From positions 1-64,000 of the forward strand of contig QNQO01008318.1 in the NCBI GenBank assembly GCA_003290165.1: a DNA stretch of 64,000 nucleotides, given 5' to 3'. The position numbers and the translations under genes are program-made. Positions 46,101-55,100 of this stretch are shown here, piece by piece (within the stretch, counting starts at the first letter, position 1; each line of letters begins with the position of its first letter). Origin of the DNA: Berberis thunbergii (taxonomy: Eukaryota; Streptophyta; Magnoliopsida; Ranunculales; Berberidaceae). Below the pieces are notes generated by a model. It was not told the DNA's origin. It was given only the letters and a program-made list of their open reading frames with translations, and did not search any database.

Positions 46101-49100
46101 TATGGGGAGATGCATCATCACCGGTACACAAAAAGCATTACTTTCTCATATCTATGCTCTATGTCGAAAAACAAAGACGAGTTCCAAAAACTTTTCACCA
46201 AGATGATTGGAAATGGGCTGAGAACTGACTTCTGGAGCGACATATGAATGGGCAGCTCTCCTCTCCAATAACAATTTCCTATGATCTTTGCTATTATGAG
46301 CAAAAAAGGTGTACTACCTGGATCATCTGTCTCACAGTCTCACTTAGGAGTATGGTTCAGCATCTTTCTTCGTAGGGATTTAGAGGCTGGGAAGTTCATG
46401 CTCTGGTAGAAGTGACAAACCCCATTAACCTAACATCTCTAGACCAATCTGAAGACAAATGACATTGATACCATAAGTCGGGTACCTTCTTTGTAAATAA
46501 TTTCTACTACCACTTAACAAGAGTCTTCAACCAACCCACCAACAGATGATTGATTTCAGTTCCCCCTTTGATTGGAAGAAGCAGGTCACTCCATTATCAA
46601 ACTTCCTATTGTGCGAAGCACAAAATATTGTAAAACTTTCTAACCAGCAGGTTGGAACAATCAATCACCTCTTTTTCAGCTGCTCTTATTCTAAAGAAAT
46701 GTTGGACAGACTACTAAATGAGTTTGGAGCCAACCTACCAACAGCCATCACCCTCCTGCAATGGATCAACAACTGGAATCTAGATTCTCCAAGCAACACA
46801 ATGCAATGGTTTTGAGAGAGCTCCTATAAAAACGCTTTGGACATTGTGGAAAGAGAGGACTAGAAGAACCTGTTTACCCACACTGATCCAATACTTCTTC
46901 TCAGAGAATTCGAAATAACTCTTTGGTATTGAATTAGAAGACATAATTTGTCTTCATGTATTTTCACTGCAAGTTTGCTTACTTTGTAGTCCTCAGAGAG
47001 CTTCTCACTCTTGCAGGGTTAAATTATTAATCATTATCATGCATCTTGATCATCAGAAAAAAAAAGTCCAAAGTTTCTCTTCAAATTGGTAAGTTCTAAA
47101 GTTTTTTCCTCTCACACTCTTCAATTATTCATTCATTTATTTATTTAATGTTTTCACTTACTTCTTCTCCAACTCTTTTTTTATCCTCACTAAGCCTCAA
47201 TCCCCTTAAGTTATATTTTTATTGCATACATATATTATTATTTTATCCTTTTTTTTAAAATTTCTGTTTGGTAATCGTAAGGCAGGCCTAGGCACCTCAG
47301 ACATATAGCTTAGTAATTCTTATAATTGAAAGAAAGGTTTGATGCCAATAAATTCAATCCATCTATAAACAAAAAGATGTTCATTGAGCAGTATCAAAGG
47401 TGTTATCTAGTATTTATTTAATTTATTATTTATTTTTTGTAAATTTATTGAATTTCAGACACTGTTGAACCAATTTGGATTACTTGCATTTTCTTTTTCC
47501 TTCTCTATGGGAGATGAATCTTAATAAAGTCATATCATTTTGTCAATAAATAAATAAATAAAGAAAGTTGTTAAACTAATTTGTTATAGGATTATCCCCA
47601 ACTGCTTTCCATGCAAAAACTTGCATTGTGAATGTTAACTTTTGTGATATCTGCTTATAACAGTGTTGTAACTTGAATTTCATGTCTGTTGCAGCATGTG
47701 GAGATTCCAGTTCCAACTCCAAAGAAAGATGAGATTTTACTTAAACTGGAAGCAACAAGTCTAAACCCTGTTGATTGGAAAATTCAGAAAGGCTTGCTCC
47801 GCCCCTTTTCCCGCGCAAGTTTCCATACATACCTGGTACTTTAAACTTTCAAGCACTTGGCTATTCGACTTGTTGTTACTCAAGATCTTAATTTATGTTT
47901 GTTATAGTTCCCAATCTCTGACATTCTTATGCTTCATTTTGTAGCCTTCTTAATTTGATTATGTTTATCAGTTTCTGGTCATGTGCATCACCAATATTAT
48001 TGTTCTGTTAGAAGTTTTGTTACTTGTTGAAACTACAAAAACTTAACACATATTATGGACTATATAAAGAAAAGAGAAGAGCGCTGGTGATGGAGAAATT
48101 CACCAAGCTCTGCCCAAACTAGTATAACCTGTACAAAATGTATCGCCTCGGTATCGCTGTCCAGCTAAACATACTGATAGCATAAGGAACACCCCTAAGA
48201 GGAGCCCATGTTTACCTGTATCCACATTTCCACTCTTTATCTCTAATCATCTGATTAGTGTTGGGTCTGTGCCTTTAACTCTTCAGAAATCCTTTTGTTT
48301 CCTTTGTTCCACATTTTCAGTTACCACACTGCTGTATGAAGCAATCTTTCCCATAACCCCTCTTCCATTCAATGTAACCTCAGTATTGAAGTAGTTACTA
48401 TTGTTCCATTGTGTTACCACCTCACTGTATAGGTAAAACCAGTAACATTGTAGCCAAAGTCCTTCAACAATTTATCCCATATCTTCACTGTGATTCTGCA
48501 TTTGGAGTAGCACGTGGGTCTGTAGATTCTTCTATGGAAACCAGATCGATCATAGAAGTCAACAAGATCAAGAAGTGACCTGCTTGACCAGATGGTTTTA
48601 TGCTGCTTCCTCACTTTAAAACTTTGATCACCTTGGGTAGATGTGGAGCTATGAACATGTAACATGATTTTAACGTAAACTTCTTTGCTTTGTCTTCCTA
48701 AATCCATTTGTCTGTAAGCACACTTGACTTCAGTCCATTTATCAATCTGCAAATTGTTTCATTTCGTAACTGTGAGAGCCTGTCTGAAGCTTCCTTGCAC
48801 ATCTCTGCTCATTTGTCACATAAACTATCCGAGGCAGCCTGTTTGTTCTATGGCGTTATTATGAATCAAAGGAAAAGACAGATTGAGGAGTCTAGCCTTT
48901 GGCCAGTGGTGCCCACAGAAGTTTACTCTGTTCCCTTTATAAACTCCGGAAGATGTACACAAGAAGTTTCATGGTGCATTGTTCCCTTTGATAACATGCA
49001 ACCATAGTTTTGGTTTCCCCTTTCCATCTCTCAATACTAGCCATTACTATTTGAACCACTTTGCAGCTATTGCCTTTCTCCATAAGGATTCTTGCTCTAC

Positions 49101-52100
49101 CCAGAATCTCCATACACCCATTTTCAGTTGATGAGATTGTACTTTCTTATTGTTGGGGATTTTCTAGTTCCCGTGAAGATGGGGATTGTTGTTAACGACA
49201 TCAAAGGTACTTTCCATCTCTACAAAGGATACTTGGATGCCCCTTTTCCAGGGAAAAAGACTCCCTTCTGCCTAGAATTGCATGTTAAGACTGTTTGATA
49301 GCATTTATTTTCAGCGGCTAATTTTCTTTAGCGCCTCCAACTGTGCATCAAAAGCGCAATATTAAGTTGTTTTCTATAACTTTACTTCCTTGCTCCCCCC
49401 TTAGGAATCTAAAACCAGGGAAAACTAACCCTAGACTAACCTCACCCGATCTTTTTCTCCATCTTGTAGCTGCATTGAGAGCTTGAACCAGGTAAACTTT
49501 TTCTTCTTCTCTGTCTTGTTGATCATATTGTGAAGAGAGTCTTGTTTGTGAAGAGAGGGCATCTTGTTGACAACGAATAGATAGGCCATGGTGATTTATT
49601 TGGTGAAGAGACAGATCGTCTTGTCTTCCCCTCTTCTTCTCTGTCAAGAAATTTATTTGGAGAAGAGAAAGCTTCAATGACATTCCCCGCTTCAATTCAC
49701 AGTAAATCTGAGGCTCTGCTGTGCCCAAGCTACTTGATTTCTAGTGAAGGTGAGCCTCTTCGTAATACCTGATAGTGAGGAATAATGGAGAAGGTTGCCC
49801 TCTTCTGGCATAAGATGTGTTTGATTTTCACTGATTCCATGGAATTTGGATTATTTCCATGGGAAATGATCTAGTTTTTTGGCGTTTGATTGCAATTAGA
49901 ATTCTCTTAGTGTTATTTCTGCACATGATTTTCATCCATAAGTATGGTATATTCTCATTTCCAGTTCAACCCCCTCTCTTTTTCCTCTAAGAATTGGGTT
50001 ACGGAAAGGGAAATGCAACTCGATTCACGATTTAATGAGACACTAAACTCATCTTTCAACCTGTGGTACTACTCTCCCTCTCTTCCTGGTCCTCCCTCAC
50101 ATGTCTTTCCTTTCCCTCTCTCTGTTGAAGCTTCTCACTCATCCGTCTCCCCCTTCCTTCTCTCTCTTTGGCGAGGTTTTGCTTGAACTAGATTAAAATA
50201 TGTGAAAGTTTGTGTATGAATCAGAGAAATCAAGTTTGTGATGGAAATTTGGGTTTTTTCATGGGTTCCACTAGGTTTAACCTGTTTTGTAGGAATGGGT
50301 ATGATTGAGATTTTGGCTTCAATCAATCTATGTGGGTATGGGTGATTATCTCTACATGCTAGATACTTTGATTGCCATTGATTCAATCCATTATTAGTAA
50401 TGGGTACGATGGGTAATCCTCCAATTTCACTGTAATATGTTTATTTTGATATGTTGATGATTTAATATGGGATATGTGGTTCAGTTCTGGCAAAAGTGGG
50501 TTTGTTTGATTGTTGATGACTTTTCCATGGATATTTACACGTTACTTACCAACTAATGATAATGTTCTATTTCCATTGAAAGAGAACTTTCACGGATGTC
50601 TCGCTCTATGGAAGTGACCTATATCCTTGGAATGTCATTCTCTCAATCAAACACAGCCTTATTAATAAAATAATTTGTAACACATTAGGAATGAACCTTG
50701 ATTGTGCATCTTCAATTCTCACGGGAATCTGCAAGTGATATGAAATAGACAGTGCATTCCACATTGTAAGATGGTTAACCTTAGTATGGAACGAGGAACT
50801 TATGTCTGTACTTCTCTCTTGAAGCATGTATGAGAAGATTTGTATCAGTAGAAAGAGTCTAGAGAGCATTTGATGAAGGTTCTGATAAGGAATTGGATTA
50901 TGGAATGCAATGATTTAAGTTTATAATGGTAATGGTTTGGTTCTTGAATGCTTGGATTATGAGATTAAATGGTCCTCAAACCTGATTGTTTTACAGTTGC
51001 TAAATATTTACCAGTTTACAATGTGATTAGTTATGATTTTGGTAAAAACAATTGGGGAAATGATCAAAGGACCAATTCTGCTGGGTAATGATGCTGTTGA
51101 AGAAAGGGATGTGGTTATGTGGGGCTCAATGATCTCTGGATTAAACCAAGATGAGGACTGTGGGGTATTTCAAAAAGGTTGAAGGAGTTGAATCAAATTC
51201 AACAATAATGACAAGCATAATTGGTTGCCAGTGCAGTTTGGATTTCTGTCGTACATTCCGTGGAAAACTGTTGGCAATCAAACAAACAAATTCTGTTCCA
51301 TGAACATTTTCCATATGTCAATCAAACATTATAAGTAATGGAATCCAGTGGTTTCTCTGGATTTTCCTCAGAATCATTCACGCAAGACCCAAAGTGCACT
51401 GGAATACTGGAAATCGTGCTTTGATATAACATAACCAGATTTTGTGAGATACCTCTCTCACACATTACCAGCCTGCATCCCACGCTTTCAATTTCTTCTT
51501 CCCATACCTGTTTGTCTTTGTATTTATCCCCTAGGGGTAATCTCAGTAGATGCATGGGAGTTAGAACTGCCGCACCACAAAATTGCTGCAAATTCAGCGA
51601 ATTAGGGACTCCCAACTGGAAATAATTGGTTTATGTGAAATTCACCTTGAAGTCTGAACATGCTTCAAACCATGACAGTATGCTATTTATTGCCTTGACC
51701 TAATCAGCATCTACGTCAACAAATAACTTGGATTGAACTAAAAAACTTGTATGTTCAAAACGCAGGGGTTTCACCCTGTCTGTCAAATTTCAAAATGCAG
51801 ATGATGAGTTCACTGCGTGGCAACCTATGTGTACGGCCCAGTTGACAACAACTATTCTGTACAATTTTGGGGGAGTTGGAAAGTATAGCAGGGATTGGGG
51901 AAGAGCCATGATTAACTGGGGGTGATTTTAATGTGGTTATAGAAAGCAATGAGAGGAGAGGACTGGTTCAGAGCTTCTAAAAGGATATTTTTCGGAGATT
52001 TCATAGCCATTACAAACCTCAGGAATTTCTTTAGCATTACAACCTCAGGAATTCTCAAAGGAGGTGGGGGAGGTATACTTGGTCAAGAATCCGAGAGTTC

Positions 52101-55100
52101 CATTTATGCAAGGTTAGACAAATTCTTTGCTCCAATGATTGGGGTGATGACTTTTGAAGGGTTGGGTGCAGTGTAGTCAAGGCGACTGCCTAGGTGCGCC
52201 TCAAGGCATTTTACAGAATTCCGCCCCAACGTGAGACAATGTGGTGTGATGAAATGAGGGGTCCGCCTCGGAATGCCTCAGCTGACTCACTGCCTCAACC
52301 AAAAATGGTTGCAGCCAGTTGTAGCCCATTTGCAGCACAGTTGCAGCAAAGAGATTGCAACCCACTCTATAATAGGGTTTTATGTTTCTTGGTGTAATAC
52401 TTGCTGCTACCGTTAGAGACTCAGCCTTCATTTCCTCCTTTCCTTCAATCAGGTATCTCAAATAACAAAAAACAAACATTAAAAAACGTTTTCAAGTTTT
52501 GATAAATTTGTCACACTTTTTACTTAATATATTTGAGAAAACATATCATTTTGATCAGTCTGTGATCAACATCAATCGTGATTTTTCATAGCATAGTTCA
52601 ATGAATTTGGAATACCGATAGTGATCATACTTGTGCGTTTTACCAACCATTCCAACAATTTCTTCTAACAAATGCTCAATATTCTCAAGTTTCTATTCTT
52701 TCAAGATTATTGATTTTTAATGATTTAATGGATGTTTGCAAGTTATTTGACACTTTGTAGGATATTTTGCGCTATTGTATCATATTTCCATTTTGATTTT
52801 AGGTAGTTGTGTCACTTTTGTACATATTTGTTTATTGTATACTTATCAAAATGATGATGTATACTACTGTGCAGATATGTTTCAATTTATTATAAAAAAA
52901 ATTCTTTAAAAAAATGTCAAGATTGCCTCACTTCACTGGTCTACCTCGCCTCACGCCTCACGCCTCAAGCATTTCAGCTCGTCCCCCTCAACGCCTTAAC
53001 TACAGCTATTCCTTGAAAAATACGGTCTGTCATTTCATTCCCCTTAAGCATGATGTCATTCCTAGTGGTCCTTAGCCCATGGTTTGAGCATCCAGCCCAT
53101 CCTTCATACCTAATATTGAGGAACAGTGGCACTAAGGGATTCAGGTTGAAGGAACTGAATAACTGTTTTGGCCTGCTCCAGGCCAGGGTTGATAGGACTC
53201 AAGCCTCTTTTGTCTTTTCACACCATTGACTTATAGAATATGAAAGCCAATTATCTACCAAGGATAGAATTGAACTTCTGAAGTTGCTTAAAAGAGATCA
53301 CATTCAGTGGAAAAGGAGAGCTGGAGAGGAATTAAGACTTTGTTGTAAAACTTCTCCACAAATTAGGCTAACCTCGGCAATATGTCAAATTTCATTTCTT
53401 TGCTATAAGCTAGGGGTTATACTGACAACCAAGGGCAGATTGCTGCTCATATCATTCAGGTTTTATCACGATTTTTTCACAGAAAAACATTCCTGGAGAC
53501 TTACACTTGGTGGCCTCCAATTCAGCTACATTTCTAATGAGCTTAGGATGCTGCTAGCCAGTGTCACTAACCGAGATTTGGTGCAAGCATGAACAATTTC
53601 TTATAGGCTACCTCTCCAAACTGGAAAATTATCACCTTCTTAATTGGAAAAAACATCTTCACAAACTTCAATTAATTCTCATAACTCAAAACAAGATTGA
53701 TTACGTCTTCTTTGATTATCCTATTTAAACCAAATAAAATCATAACCTAATCTAGTTGGACTTCTACTCCTACAGGCTTATAATCGATGGGTCCATTATT
53801 TAATTAATACATAATTAATTAAAATGAATAAAAATACCTATATCCATCATTCTCCCCTACGTCGAAAAGCTCATCCTTGAGCTTTGATGATGAAATCTCT
53901 GAAAAATGTCACTAGGAGTAGACGAACTTACTTTGGTAGTGCTTGTACCACGAAGAATCAAATTAAAATTGACCGCCTAAGATAGCGCTCCAATATGAAT
54001 CCTCAACTCAAAGGGCATCCAATTAAAAATTGACGTTTATGCGCCAAATTTGTCTTCAAAAATCAACATATAATTGACCCAAATTGGATCATAAAGTCAG
54101 TCATTGATACATATCCCGTTCTGCGGTGGTGAATAGTCGAATATCAAAATCAAAATTATTCAGAAATTGGTGGTACAAGGTCTTATTATGTTTGAACAAC
54201 AACATAATCACTTGAATAGAATAATATAGTATTGAAAAATTGTTGTGAGTAAACTCCTATGAAATTGAAGAATTCCATCTTCTTATGTTGAAGTTCTTCT
54301 TTTATTAACTATAACAAAAGTACGATGAAACTTCAACAATGGTTGTGATGGAATATGGTGGCAGTTTGAGATGATTTTGGTCAACTCCATGTACCCATTA
54401 TTTTTCCTCTCACTTCCTTTCTTCTTTTCTGTGTTGGGGTTAGGTTTCCAACCAATGTTTGTTTGGTTATCTGATTTTGAACAAAATCAATGGTGGTGTA
54501 ACACGCAAATGCAATTCCCAACTCGGAAAATTGGGAAAATTAGGGTTATCATCCTTGTTTGTGACAACCACCCGTTCTTGCGAACTTTGATTTTCAGATC
54601 TTCTTTCATGTGTAAACCTGCAAAAATTTCATGATGTTTTTCGGTCTCACAAAGCAAGAACTTGCGGATAACCTGATCCCTTTCATACACATCAAACACG
54701 GTTGGGCTTTTCCCAATTAACGATATTAGGGGTCACTTGTTCTACTTTAGACGAATCTTAAGAGATCCCATCTCTTTGTCAAGCCTCATGACGTGATTTT
54801 TTATGGATAACTTCAAGTTTTTTAAAAACCAAGACAACAACCAACTGCTCTGAGATGTCCGCAAGGGCTATCTCCACTCGCTCCATCCTTGCTATAGTGA
54901 TTCTAGTAACTCTAGGTCCTTAGGCGGCATCTTCTTCAAAGATTTTACAGCTCCGATACCAAAATTTGATGGGTTCAATTGAAGCTAACAAAATAAAACA
55001 TCGAAACTTTGATAAACAAAGTGTCACAACTTCAATTAATTTGTCATAAACTCAAAACAAAACTGTGAAATTGATTCTTCATAACTCAAAACAAAAATGA

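Noticed and set aside
49815..50655. Harbinger-type element with TGTGTTTGATT ends
   Set aside because: Only one end has a plausible TTA duplication and the inverted match is short; not enough to call.
52169..53007. Target-site duplication for element E1
   Set aside because: Flanking octamers do not match at any reasonable boundary, so none is claimed.
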